Origin: a candidate division WOR-1 bacterium RIFOXYB2_FULL_45_9
GTDB lineage: Bacteria; Margulisbacteria; WOR-1; O2-12-FULL-45-9; XYB2-FULL-48-7
DNA: 64,000 nucleotides
Reading direction: 5' to 3'
Assembly: GCA_001771575.1 (NCBI GenBank)
Contig: MEUD01000001.1
Location: forward strand, 603,277-667,276
The notes beneath the pieces are model-generated. The model was not told where the DNA came from and did not search any database. It saw only the letters and a program-made list of their open reading frames with translations. Below, in pieces: positions 26,096 to 34,515 of the stretch (the first letter of the stretch is position 1; each line of letters opens with the position of its first letter). The position numbers and the translations under genes are program-made.

Positions 26096-27323
26096 TAAAA
26101 GGGACAAACCCCTTCTTGACATGCAGCCGCTCCCTGATCAAATTCTCGCCAAAAATCCCAACCCCAAAATTGTTGGTCACGTTTGAATGGATTATTCTAT
26201 AGTTCGGCTGGCTCTTATCCGGGGAGGTTGCCCAGTAGCTTTCGCGCTCATGACCGGAATAAATAAAAACCTGTGACGGCGCGACCCCAAATTCCCGCGC
26301 CAGGTTATTGATCGCGGCACCGATATGCGACTTGCCGTATTGTTCTTTGGCGGGGTCAGGCGTTTCTTCGAACCTGTTCCAAAGAACCTGACTGACCCTT
26401 TGACGATCTTTTTCCAACTCGACCATTTGACGGGGAGTCGGAAAAGGAAGATTTGGGACCGCCGAATGGGCCATATAAATAACACCGTCTTTGTGCTGGA
26501 CAACGGCTTGCAGGGGACAGTTATCAAAAAATGACTGATAGGCCCCCACCAACTGGTCGATCTCATCAAGGCTTTTCCCCTGGTTCTTGAAAAAATTGAC
26601 CGTGTAACGGAGAAACTCGATCGTTTGCGGAACAAAAGTGGTCGGGTCTTTTTGATCAACTTGTTTACCCAATCGCAAGCCTCTGGCTTCAGGATCAAGC
26701 ACATTAAGGGCCTGAAGATCGGCGTATAACTTAAGACCGGGGTCCCGTTGATGATTGTAAATATATTCCACGACCCGCCGGCGGTCGGCTGGATTTTTGA
26801 CTCCGTCGAGGATCACATCATGGTTCCCCCGAAGAATATGGACCCGGTCCGGATAGGTATTTTTAAGTTGAATGACCGCGTTAAGCAAGCCAAATGACGA
26901 TCGCATGTCGGCCAGATTATTCTTGCTTTCCGGGTGGATCAGATCACCGAGAAAAACCAAGGAAAGCTCTCCCGACTGAAGCTGGGGCCCAAATTCTTTG
27001 AGGATCATGTTCAGTCGGTCAACATTGCCATGCAAATCGCCGATCGTCACAACCCCTCCCGCATGCCCTTTGAGCCTGACCAGCGAACCAAGCCGCCCTT
27101 CGGACGTTGACTGCCTTAAGAAATATTTATTGTAAACCCCGCTTGTTTCCGATTGAAGATTATAGACTACCCGTTGAATTGTTGAGCGAAAGTCGGTAAT
27201 TTCACTATATAAGTTGGAGACATTGAGCGCCGGCTTGGTCACAACCTGCGGATATGTGCGTGAACCTATCACCCGATGATAGATATCAACCGCTTTATGA
27301 TAATAATGGCCGATCCTTGACAT
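26037..27323 (-). CDS. PPP-like metallophosphatase with long N-terminal extension
   Basis: A 428-residue cytoplasmic protein. The motifs of Ser/Thr-type PPP phosphatases appear in order: GDLHGN (95-100), GDLIHPE (126-132) in place of GDxxDRG, and LRGNHD (164-169), then MAHSAVPN and YSGHERES for the later histidines. The N-terminal 90 residues are helical and unassigned. ATG 27323 is preceded by GGAGGAG at about 9 bases; an upstream in-frame codon at 27386 would lie inside coaE. It follows coaE by 23 bases. Loss of the DRG triad is common in bacterial Ap4A-hydrolase-like or RNA-repair phosphatases, so the substrate may be a nucleotide rather than protein. Confidence 0.75.
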   Translation of the reverse strand: MSRIGHYYHKAVDIYHRVIGSRTYPQVVTKPALNVSNLYSEITDFRSTIQRVVYNLQSETSGVYNKYFLRQSTSEGRLGSLVRLKGHAGGVVTIGDLHGNVDRLNMILKEFGPQLQSGELSLVFLGDLIHPESKNNLADMRSSFGLLNAVIQLKNTYPDRVHILRGNHDVILDGVKNPADRRRVVEYIYNHQRDPGLKLYADLQALNVLDPEARGLRLGKQVDQKDPTTFVPQTIEFLRYTVNFFKNQGKSLDEIDQLVGAYQSFFDNCPLQAVVQHKDGVIYMAHSAVPNLPFPTPRQMVELEKDRQRVSQVLWNRFEETPDPAKEQYGKSHIGAAINNLAREFGVAPSQVFIYSGHERESYWATSPDKSQPNYRIIHSNVTNNFGVGIFGENLIRERLHVKKGFVPFTTVYEMANSQKPGSLPAAA

Positions 27324-27346
27324 AATTTGATCTCCTCCCAAAGATA

Positions 27347-27967
27347 TTATCGCTTTGAGAAAGAAAAATCTTGCGGTTTCACCCACATAATAATAGTCTG
27401 AAATTGAACCTTTAAATCAGCCAAAGAACCGTTATTTTTTATTATTTTATCAGCCATTTTCAGGTATTCGGTATCCGCTTTTTGCGCTTTGATTCTTTTC
27501 TCCGCCGCACTTTTGCTCATTCCCTTGCCTATCAGCCTTTTCAACCTGGTCGGCCGGCTAGCGGTTACCACCCAGACCTCATCAACTATGGGGATCAAGC
27601 CGATCTCTTTTAAAACAGCGGCGTTGATAACTACCAACTGACAACGACCAACTGACGACTTACAACTATCGATTTCTTTTAGTATTGCTTCTTTTAAGTA
27701 GGGGTGGACAATCTTGTTAAGCTGTTTTAACTTTTTAGGGTCATTGAAAACGATCTCGCCAAGCTTGCGGCGGTCGATCCCACCGCCCCGCTTGAGGATA
27801 CCGGAGCCGAATTTTTTGACCAGGGTTTGCCAGAGGCGGTAATTCTTTTTATAAAGCTCGTGGGCGAGAAGGTCGGCATCAACAACATAGGCGCCGGGGC
27901 GCTTTAAAAGCCTGGCGACCTCATTTTTACCAGCCCCGATCGGTCCGGTCAAGCCAATGATCTTCAT
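27347..27967 (-). CDS. coaE: Dephospho-CoA kinase
   Basis: Last step of coenzyme A synthesis, phosphorylating dephospho-CoA. P-loop GPIGAGKNE lies at 8-16, the VVDADLLAHELY substrate region at 28-39, and HPYLKEAI at 88-95. Length 206 is normal overall. Residues 100-113 (DSCKSSVGRCQLVV) are encoded by six heptanucleotide repeat units that lie just before the conserved LVVINAAVLKE strand. A TTGTCA-17-TATAAT promoter ends 9 bases before the ATG. Confidence 0.93.
   Translation of the reverse strand: MKIIGLTGPIGAGKNEVARLLKRPGAYVVDADLLAHELYKKNYRLWQTLVKKFGSGILKRGGGIDRRKLGEIVFNDPKKLKQLNKIVHPYLKEAILKEIDSCKSSVGRCQLVVINAAVLKEIGLIPIVDEVWVVTASRPTRLKRLIGKGMSKSAAEKRIKAQKADTEYLKMADKIIKNNGSLADLKVQFQTIIMWVKPQDFSFSKR
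27629..27670. repeat. Six degenerate heptanucleotide units inside coaE
   Basis: On the plus strand: AACTACC, AACTGAC, AACGACC, AACTGAC, GACTTAC, AACTATC. The consensus is AACTGAC. Forty-two bases equal fourteen codons, so the frame is kept. The form recalls the short tandemly repeated heptamers described in filamentous cyanobacteria. Confidence 0.7.
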
Positions 27968-27976
27968 TTCCCCCGG

Positions 27977-28027
27977 ATTATATCACGCTCGTTTTTCGTT
28001 GACAAAAAAGGGGGGCTAACCTAAAAT
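27977..28027. promoter_or_regulatory. Overlapping divergent promoters for coaE and the barrel gene
   Basis: Plus strand: TTGACA (27999-28004), 17 bases, TAAAAT (28022-28027). Minus strand: TTGTCA (28005-28000), 17 bases, TATAAT (27982-27977). The two -35 boxes cover the same seven base pairs, so both cannot be used at once. The plus -10 ends 7 bases before ATG 28035 and the minus -10 ends 9 bases before ATG 27967, which predicts leaderless or near-leaderless messages in both directions. Confidence 0.75.
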
Positions 28028-28034
28028 GCCAATA

Positions 28035-29954
28035 ATGAAGTTGGGGAGGATTTTATTCCCGGTCTGCTTTATTTTTTGCCTTTCGACCGCTCTTGGCGCG
28101 GCTGAAGTCGCTTTCCCATACGGCCGCTTCAGCTTAAAGCTCCCCCCGCTGGAAAATCCTTATCCGGGCTTTGGCGGATACTTTACCACTATCTCTCTTG
28201 GGCAAAAAACCGCACTCTGGAACCCCGCTTCGCTCGCCAAGCTAAAGCTTTCCGAGTTTTCCTGGGACACCTTTATCGGAGCGGGACACTCCAGCGGGAC
28301 CAAAACCTCCCGGGTCGATGAACCGAGCGGCTCGATCGACTGGAGCGGCGACCCGGCCAGCACCGCCCGGATAAATTACGGGATCTATTTTCGCGAAGAA
28401 GCGGCTATCCCGGCCAACGCGCCGACGGAAGCGGTTGATATCAACAGCCGGGTTGACTCGCAAACCTCGGGTTCGGGCCTTAATTTTTCCGCCGCCCAAA
28501 GGGTGAACGACTGGCTGGTGGTTGGTTTTTCGACCAGGAACCCGATTGACGCCGACGCCGACATTGGCGGAATTTTCCCGGCGACCGGAAAAATATTCGC
28601 CGACCTCCACGGCTTTCGCTCCGATGACCTGCTCGTTAAAAGCGACGGCGTCCTGCAGTATACCTTCCACTCCGGCGGCGTGATCACGACCATGGAAACG
28701 ACCTCTCCCGTCTGGATCGGCTTCCTCTCCCAGGAGGTCTCGGTACCGGTCCAAAACCTGATCGAACTGCGAAATAACCTGAAAATTGACGCCCCGTTCG
28801 TCGGGACGATCGCCGCCAGCCACCAAAAGTTCCACGCCGGCCTCAATTATATTCCCATTTCCGCTTCCGGCAGTATCAACAATGACGTTCGGGCGGTCGT
28901 CCCGGAAAGCGCTACCGATCAGTATTTGTACGTCCCTAACTTTGACCCAAACGATCCCAACGCGGGAGGAAACTGGATGGTTGACCCTGACCTTTACGGG
29001 ACCTCCGCCGGATACTCTAAAAAACAGATCACCCTCCCCTCCGGAGAGCTGGTGGCCAACGCCAAGTACCGCGGTTTTTACCAGGGAAATACCAGCCGTT
29101 TTGACCTCGGGATGATGTACGACGTCAATGAATGGATCACCGTCGGACTGATGCTGGAAAATCTAACCGGCTCCAAGGTCACCCTTCAGGGGAGCGGACT
29201 ATCGGCATACTACTCCTACCGCCAGGTCAACACCGCCGAGGCCGAGACCTTATTTCAACCGGGGAGCTCCAGCAACTGGAGCCCGATCTCCAACAACTGG
29301 TTCACCTCTTATGAGGCGGGAGCGACCAAGCTGATGCTGGAAGAAGAAAAAACCATCTCCCTCCCAAAAAGGCTCCGCTATGGGGTCGCGTTCAAACGTC
29401 CTTTTCTGATCGCTCTTGATTGGGAACAGAACCACTCCCCGATAACCTTAAAGCTCTCGGACAATCCCCAGGACGTGGTCATAAGCGACTTGAACTTTCT
29501 CCACCTCGGGATAGAAAGCCAGCTCTTCTCAATGCCGGTCATCATTAGAAGTGGTTTGACCTGGCTGTTCAAACCTTCGGTCAGCGGTTTGACGGCCGAC
29601 CAGCAAAAAGGGGTCAATGACGCCTTTTCCATGCTTGGCGGGCTTCCGGTAAAGTTTGACCTGGGGACCACCTTCAACATGTGGGATTATAAGGTTGACG
29701 GGAACTGCGGCATCAGCGCCCTTTCCTTGATCAACGCCATGCAGTTTGACAGCACCAGTTTAAATCTTGGAAAGACGGTCTTTGCCGGCCTTGCCGTCGC
29801 GAGAGACCCGTGGACGATCGCTTATCAAGCCGAGTTCGACCCGCTGTCGACCGCGGCCGCCTATGGGGTCAAAACCAAAGACGCCGGCGAAAGGAAGTTT
29901 GAAATGTCGGATGTCAGGCTGGTCCAAACCATCGGGTTAACGTACAGGTTTTAA
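28035..29954 (+). CDS. Outer-membrane beta-barrel protein, FadL/PorV-like
   Basis: A 639-residue exported protein. The signal peptide is MKLGRILFPVCFIFCLSTALGAA. The mature N-terminus has the barrel-family stretch FGGYFTTISLGQKTALWNPASLA. The rest alternates strand-forming segments, with inserts rich in Gly, Ser and Thr, and ends in an aromatic residue (TYRF). ATG 28035 is used rather than ATG 28026, which lies inside the -10 box of the only visible promoter. Two bases separate it from the next gene, which is a secreted protein with a C-terminal sorting-type domain. A role as transport or assembly partner for that protein is inference. Confidence 0.72.
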   Translation: MKLGRILFPVCFIFCLSTALGAAEVAFPYGRFSLKLPPLENPYPGFGGYFTTISLGQKTALWNPASLAKLKLSEFSWDTFIGAGHSSGTKTSRVDEPSGSIDWSGDPASTARINYGIYFREEAAIPANAPTEAVDINSRVDSQTSGSGLNFSAAQRVNDWLVVGFSTRNPIDADADIGGIFPATGKIFADLHGFRSDDLLVKSDGVLQYTFHSGGVITTMETTSPVWIGFLSQEVSVPVQNLIELRNNLKIDAPFVGTIAASHQKFHAGLNYIPISASGSINNDVRAVVPESATDQYLYVPNFDPNDPNAGGNWMVDPDLYGTSAGYSKKQITLPSGELVANAKYRGFYQGNTSRFDLGMMYDVNEWITVGLMLENLTGSKVTLQGSGLSAYYSYRQVNTAEAETLFQPGSSSNWSPISNNWFTSYEAGATKLMLEEEKTISLPKRLRYGVAFKRPFLIALDWEQNHSPITLKLSDNPQDVVISDLNFLHLGIESQLFSMPVIIRSGLTWLFKPSVSGLTADQQKGVNDAFSMLGGLPVKFDLGTTFNMWDYKVDGNCGISALSLINAMQFDSTSLNLGKTVFAGLAVARDPWTIAYQAEFDPLSTAAAYGVKTKDAGERKFEMSDVRLVQTIGLTYRF

Positions 29955-29956
29955 CC

Positions 29957-32554
29957 ATGAAAAATATTTTAATAGCTTTATTTTGCTTATTTGCCGTCTC
30001 TTCGGCCTTTGCCGCCATCGTCATAGTCAACGAAGAATTGACCAGCGTCGAGGATAACTCGTTCATTGTCACCTGGACAACGACCGACGAAGCGGCCGCG
30101 ACCGCCATTGAGTACGGAATTAGCGGTTACACCAACACCGCGACGGTCAGCGGGAACACCAATTATCACTGGTGCCAGGTCACCGGACTTCTTCCCAACA
30201 CCACTTACCAATACCGGGTCAAATCGGGGAGCGCGTACGGTCCTCCCCGTTTGGTCACGACCCTTAGCAGGCCGACGGGGGAATACCTTTTTAGTTTTGC
30301 TATCCTGACCGATCCCCGCTACGCCGAAGGACGCGCCCCAGACGCCAGCGGCGCCCGGGGGCTCCCATATTCCCTTTGCGACGAGATCATCGCCTCCAGT
30401 GTTTCTGATATTAACGCCCTACCCAACCGTCCCGCCTTTATCGTGCTGGGAGGGAACCAGGTCGATATTTGGACGAACAACTCCGGCGACCAGGCCAAGA
30501 ACGAGTTCAAGGCAAAATTTGCCGCGTTTACCGGCGCCTCCGATCTTGGGAATCCGAACTATCGGCTTAGCCCCGTCCCCGGCTATTACGATAAACTGGC
30601 CGATTACTCGACCGACTGGGTCACCGACAATCTCAATCCCCTGCGAACCAACACGACCCAGTACTCCACGACCGATGCCGGGACCGATTCGATCTACAAT
30701 TACAGCTTTAGTTATAAAAATTATAATTTTGTTTTTGCCGACTCGGTCACCGCGGCCGGCGGCGGCCATCTTAATACCAACGCGGTCCGGGACCTGATCA
30801 CCGCCGAAGCCAGAAAGACCTTTATCTTCTCCAGTTATCCGGCATACGATCTGGCGGGAGTTGTGATCGACGGCGAGACCAAGCGGGATTACCCGATCGA
30901 CCTGCCGACGGTCGAAGGAGCGGCGGCGATCGACAACAGCGTCGATTTCCGCGCCGCGCTGGAAGGCCTGACTTACACGGTCGGCACGCAAAGCTATCCC
31001 CTGACCGCGGCGGTCATCTCCGGACATATCGGGGATAATTACAAGCGCGATATTCACGGGATCTCTTACGTCCGCCAGGGACCGGCGGTCCAGTATCCGA
31101 CCGGCTATTCCGTCTACCGGGTCTATTCCAACGGCTACACCAAGACCTTTTATAAAACTTCCGGTCGGGACACGGCCGGAAAACCCTATTATGAACGCGC
31201 CCGCGACCTGATCGCCGACTCCGAAGGAGTTATCAAAGAGCTGTTGACCTCGTTCTGGCTTGGATCAAACAGCATGCGGAACTTCAGCTACTCTTATCCT
31301 TACGCCCCGGGGATCGCACCGGGCATGGTCTCCAGCACGCCGACCAGCGGCGCGTACGCCGTCCCTTTGAACCAGCCTTTCGTCGTTACTTTCAACAAGC
31401 GAATGTCCAGCGCCCCTGCTTCCAGCTGGATCTATGTCACACCGCCGGTCATTAAAGGGACCCCGACCATTGACGACAGCGGACGGGTAATCACCTTCCC
31501 CCACTCCGGATTGGATGCTGGACGGACCTACACCGTGACCCTGATGAAAACAGATGTCCGGGACGAAGGCGGCGGGAGCATGGACGCGGACCAATCATTT
31601 TATTTCTACACGACCGGCAGTGTAAACGACTACACCCCGCCGGCCGTTTCCATTTTGAATCCGCCGGCTGATAATATCACCACCGATATTTTACCGACCT
31701 TTCTCGGTATCGCGACCGACGAAGCGGGGGTCGGCCGCGTTGATTTCCGGATCGACGGCGGGACCTGGCAGTCTGCCCAGCCGGCCGATGGGATGTTTAA
31801 TTCCAGAGAAGAGACTTTTATTATGACCTCTCCGGAAAAACTTCCCAAAAAGGAGCACCTGCTTGAGATCCGGGCGTATGACTCGATCGGCAACACCGCG
31901 ACTTCAGAGTTCACCGCTTACGCCTTTATGGTGGCTGATGAAAAACCGAGGATCTCACTCCTGATCGACGGCATTGTTCCCCTTCCCGGCGATCCGATAG
32001 GTCTCCTGCCGCAATTAACCGCCAGGGCGGTCTCGATAAATCCAATAACTTCCGGATCGGTCAACATTGACGGCCAGAAGAAGGGCTTAACCTATGTCCT
32101 TGCCGATTCGTACTATGCCGCCACCTTTACTCCTGACGATCCGCTAAGCAACGGGATCCACTCCATTACCATTGAAGCGTTCGATTCGATCGGCCAGGGG
32201 GCGACTTACGAGATCACGCCGCTCTACGTTGAAGCCGATAAAGGCCCGGCGATCCTTGGCGCCCCCCTGACCTATCCCAATCCTTTTGATCCGAGAAGCG
32301 GCAACGCGGCGATCACTTACCTTTTGACCCGCTCTTCAAATATTACTTTGACCATCCATAACCTCTCCGGCGCCCTGCTCGCCAAAAAGGTTTATCTCTC
32401 CGGCAACTCGGGAGGCAGGGCCGGCTATAACGAGGTCGCCTGGGATGGCCGGTCAGACGGCGGGGTTGAGCTGGGGAACGGGATCTATATCGTCTTGATC
32501 CTTGCCGACGGCAAAGTTTTAGCCAGGGGAAAGATCACGGTGTATAAGAAATGA
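29957..32554 (+). CDS. Secreted multidomain protein: PAP-like N-terminus, Ig domains, FlgD/type-9-like C-terminal domain
   Basis: An 865-residue secreted protein. Order: signal peptide 1-19; a fibronectin-III/purple-acid-phosphatase N-terminal domain (about 22-105, LLPNTTYQYRVKSG); a calcineurin-like fold region (about 108-430); a Big_5-type Ig domain (about 455-555, TPTSGAYAVPLNQPFVVTFN); one or two further Ig-like domains (560-765); and a C-terminal domain from YPNPFDPRSG (773) to the end with LSGNSGGRAGYNEVAWDG and NGIYIVLI. The phosphatase motifs are degenerate: the GDxxD position reads GGNQVD and the GNHE position reads VPGYYD, so it is probably not catalytic. The C-terminal domain resembles the FlgD-Ig/type 9 sorting domains. 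The ATGA overlap with the following barrel-SLH gene suggests paired function. Confidence 0.8.
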   Translation: MKNILIALFCLFAVSSAFAAIVIVNEELTSVEDNSFIVTWTTTDEAAATAIEYGISGYTNTATVSGNTNYHWCQVTGLLPNTTYQYRVKSGSAYGPPRLVTTLSRPTGEYLFSFAILTDPRYAEGRAPDASGARGLPYSLCDEIIASSVSDINALPNRPAFIVLGGNQVDIWTNNSGDQAKNEFKAKFAAFTGASDLGNPNYRLSPVPGYYDKLADYSTDWVTDNLNPLRTNTTQYSTTDAGTDSIYNYSFSYKNYNFVFADSVTAAGGGHLNTNAVRDLITAEARKTFIFSSYPAYDLAGVVIDGETKRDYPIDLPTVEGAAAIDNSVDFRAALEGLTYTVGTQSYPLTAAVISGHIGDNYKRDIHGISYVRQGPAVQYPTGYSVYRVYSNGYTKTFYKTSGRDTAGKPYYERARDLIADSEGVIKELLTSFWLGSNSMRNFSYSYPYAPGIAPGMVSSTPTSGAYAVPLNQPFVVTFNKRMSSAPASSWIYVTPPVIKGTPTIDDSGRVITFPHSGLDAGRTYTVTLMKTDVRDEGGGSMDADQSFYFYTTGSVNDYTPPAVSILNPPADNITTDILPTFLGIATDEAGVGRVDFRIDGGTWQSAQPADGMFNSREETFIMTSPEKLPKKEHLLEIRAYDSIGNTATSEFTAYAFMVADEKPRISLLIDGIVPLPGDPIGLLPQLTARAVSINPITSGSVNIDGQKKGLTYVLADSYYAATFTPDDPLSNGIHSITIEAFDSIGQGATYEITPLYVEADKGPAILGAPLTYPNPFDPRSGNAAITYLLTRSSNITLTIHNLSGALLAKKVYLSGNSGGRAGYNEVAWDGRSDGGVELGNGIYIVLILADGKVLARGKITVYKK

Positions 32555-34515
32555 TAAGGATAGGCAGGGAAAGACTATGTCTGCTATTGATAATTTGTTA
32601 TGTTTTAATTTCCCCTGCTTTTGCCGGTTCCTCGCTGGACCCGTCAAGCGTTATCTATAACGCCCGTCAGCTCGGCATGGGAGGAGTCTCCCTTGGCCTG
32701 ACCACCGATGGAAGCGATATTTTTCTCAATCCTTCGGCTTTGAGCCGGATCGATTTTCCTCAATTCACCGCGACCGCCAGACGTCTGGCGCTGGATGAGA
32801 CCCAATACAGCCTCGCCGGGTGGGCTTTCCCGACCCAGTATGGGGTGTTTGGACTCGGGTTTACGGGCCTGAATACCGGCGGATCGATCCCGACCATGCG
32901 CGACCCAGCAACCGGCCGCGTGATCCAAAACCCAAGCCAGGAGGTCGGTAGTTTTGACAACAGCGCGCTGGTCTTTTCCTGGGCCCGGGACCTGGACGCG
33001 CCGGACAATATCGCCATCGGAGGGAGCCTAAAGTTAATCACCCAAACTTTGGCCGGCGGCACGAGCGACCGGGCAACCGCCCTCGCGCTTGATCTGGGGG
33101 CGACCTATTTATATCGCCCCTGGCTTAAATTTTCCGGAAACCTGCAAAATATTTTGGGAGCCGGGCTAAAGTGGAGCGGCGGCGAAGACAAGCTTGGCGG
33201 TTATTATAAGTTCAACGGCGCGGTCAACATCCTTGGAGATGAAAAAAGCTCCCTTCAGAAACACGATCAAACACTGGTCGCCGGCCTTGGTGTTGACCTG
33301 CCAAACGCCGCGCCGGGGAACGCACTTCTTTTTCATACCGGGGTCGAATACGAACCGCAAAAGAACATCACCCTCCGGGCCGGCCTCAACCAGGAAGAAG
33401 GGAGCACCGGATTGACTATGGGAGTCGGGCTGTATAACAGCGGGTATCGGTTTGACTACGCTTTTGTCCAGCGGCCCAACCTGCCGGGAGACAACCCGCA
33501 TTATTTCTCGCTTTCGTACGTCGGAGAAAAGACCCTGACCACCTCGATCAAACCGACCAGAAAGATCCCCTTCCTCAAATTAAATTATCCCCCCGACCGC
33601 CTGCTGACCAACCGGTTCTATCTGGTCGTCTCCGGCGAAGGTTATGTCACCAAACTGCTGGAGAAGCAAAGCGTTTGGAAGATCGCATCCTTTGGTACCA
33701 CGGTCGAGGTCCAGCAGTTATCAACAATCGAGCCGTTCAGCAAGGTCTATGTGAACAATGTCCTGCTTAAGGACCCTTCGTCGATCGAGGCCAACCAGAT
33801 CCTTTCGGTCGGCCGCAATGTCACGACCTTGATCGCGCAGACCACCCACGAAAACATCGATGAGACCAGGATCATCACCGCCGAGAGCCTGACCCGGCAG
33901 GCGGTGGTCCTCCGCTTCAACCCTTTTCGCGACACCCCAATGAGCTACTGGGCGATCGAGCCGATCGCGCTGGCGGTCACACTGGAAATGGTCAAGGGGT
34001 ATCCCGACGGCAAGTTTTATCCGGACAAAGGGATCACCAGGGCGGAGCTGGTCACCCTCCTCGTCAGGACGCTGGACAAAGCGGAGGCGACCTTGATCCC
34101 GTACGGCGAAAACAAGATCTTTAAAGATGTTTTCCCCAAGCACTGGGCGGCAAAAGAGATCAACTACGGGAGCGTGATCAGGTATATCACCGGCTATCCG
34201 GACGGGACCTTCAAGCCGAACAAGGTCTTAACCCGCGCAGAAGGGATCACGATCCTGGCCCGTTACGGGAATTTGGAAGAAGAACGATTCTATGCCGGCT
34301 CCCCGTTTCCGGACCTGCCAAAGGATTTTTGGGCAAATAAAAACATCCTATCAGCCAAAAAGGCCGGATTGCTTAAATATTTAGAGGGGAAGGAATTTAA
34401 ACCAAAAGCCGCATTCACCAGGGCGGAAGCGTGCGAGGTCCTCTACCGGGTGCCGACCATCAGTCGGGCGGTCGACTATTTCTGGCAGACCGGCAAGGTC
34501 TCTCTGTCGCAATAG
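32551..34515 (+). CDS. PorV-like outer-membrane barrel fused to C-terminal SLH domains
   Basis: A 654-residue protein with signal peptide 1-25. Residues 28-60 hold the PorV/UPF0164 hallmark NARQLGMGGVSLGLTTDGSD followed by FLNPSALS, opening a barrel of about 300 residues. A beta-rich linker (about 335-455) follows. Three S-layer-homology repeats fill 465-650; each has a GYPDG.F.P or YLEGKEFKP turn followed by TRAE (GYPDGKFYPDKGITRAE, GYPDGTFKPNKVLTRAE, then the divergent YLEGKEFKPKAAFTRAE). SLH domains bind cell-wall polymers, so the barrel should be tethered to the peptidoglycan. The start overlaps the upstream cargo-type gene by 4 bp; the last 56 bases overlap convergent comEC. Confidence 0.85.
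   Translation: MIRIGRERLCLLLIICYVLISPAFAGSSLDPSSVIYNARQLGMGGVSLGLTTDGSDIFLNPSALSRIDFPQFTATARRLALDETQYSLAGWAFPTQYGVFGLGFTGLNTGGSIPTMRDPATGRVIQNPSQEVGSFDNSALVFSWARDLDAPDNIAIGGSLKLITQTLAGGTSDRATALALDLGATYLYRPWLKFSGNLQNILGAGLKWSGGEDKLGGYYKFNGAVNILGDEKSSLQKHDQTLVAGLGVDLPNAAPGNALLFHTGVEYEPQKNITLRAGLNQEEGSTGLTMGVGLYNSGYRFDYAFVQRPNLPGDNPHYFSLSYVGEKTLTTSIKPTRKIPFLKLNYPPDRLLTNRFYLVVSGEGYVTKLLEKQSVWKIASFGTTVEVQQLSTIEPFSKVYVNNVLLKDPSSIEANQILSVGRNVTTLIAQTTHENIDETRIITAESLTRQAVVLRFNPFRDTPMSYWAIEPIALAVTLEMVKGYPDGKFYPDKGITRAELVTLLVRTLDKAEATLIPYGENKIFKDVFPKHWAAKEINYGSVIRYITGYPDGTFKPNKVLTRAEGITILARYGNLEEERFYAGSPFPDLPKDFWANKNILSAKKAGLLKYLEGKEFKPKAAFTRAEACEVLYRVPTISRAVDYFWQTGKVSLSQ

Noticed and set aside
28026-28034. 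Upstream ATG for the 639-residue barrel protein
   Set aside because: This ATG lies inside the -10 box of the near-consensus promoter, so it would not be in the transcript.
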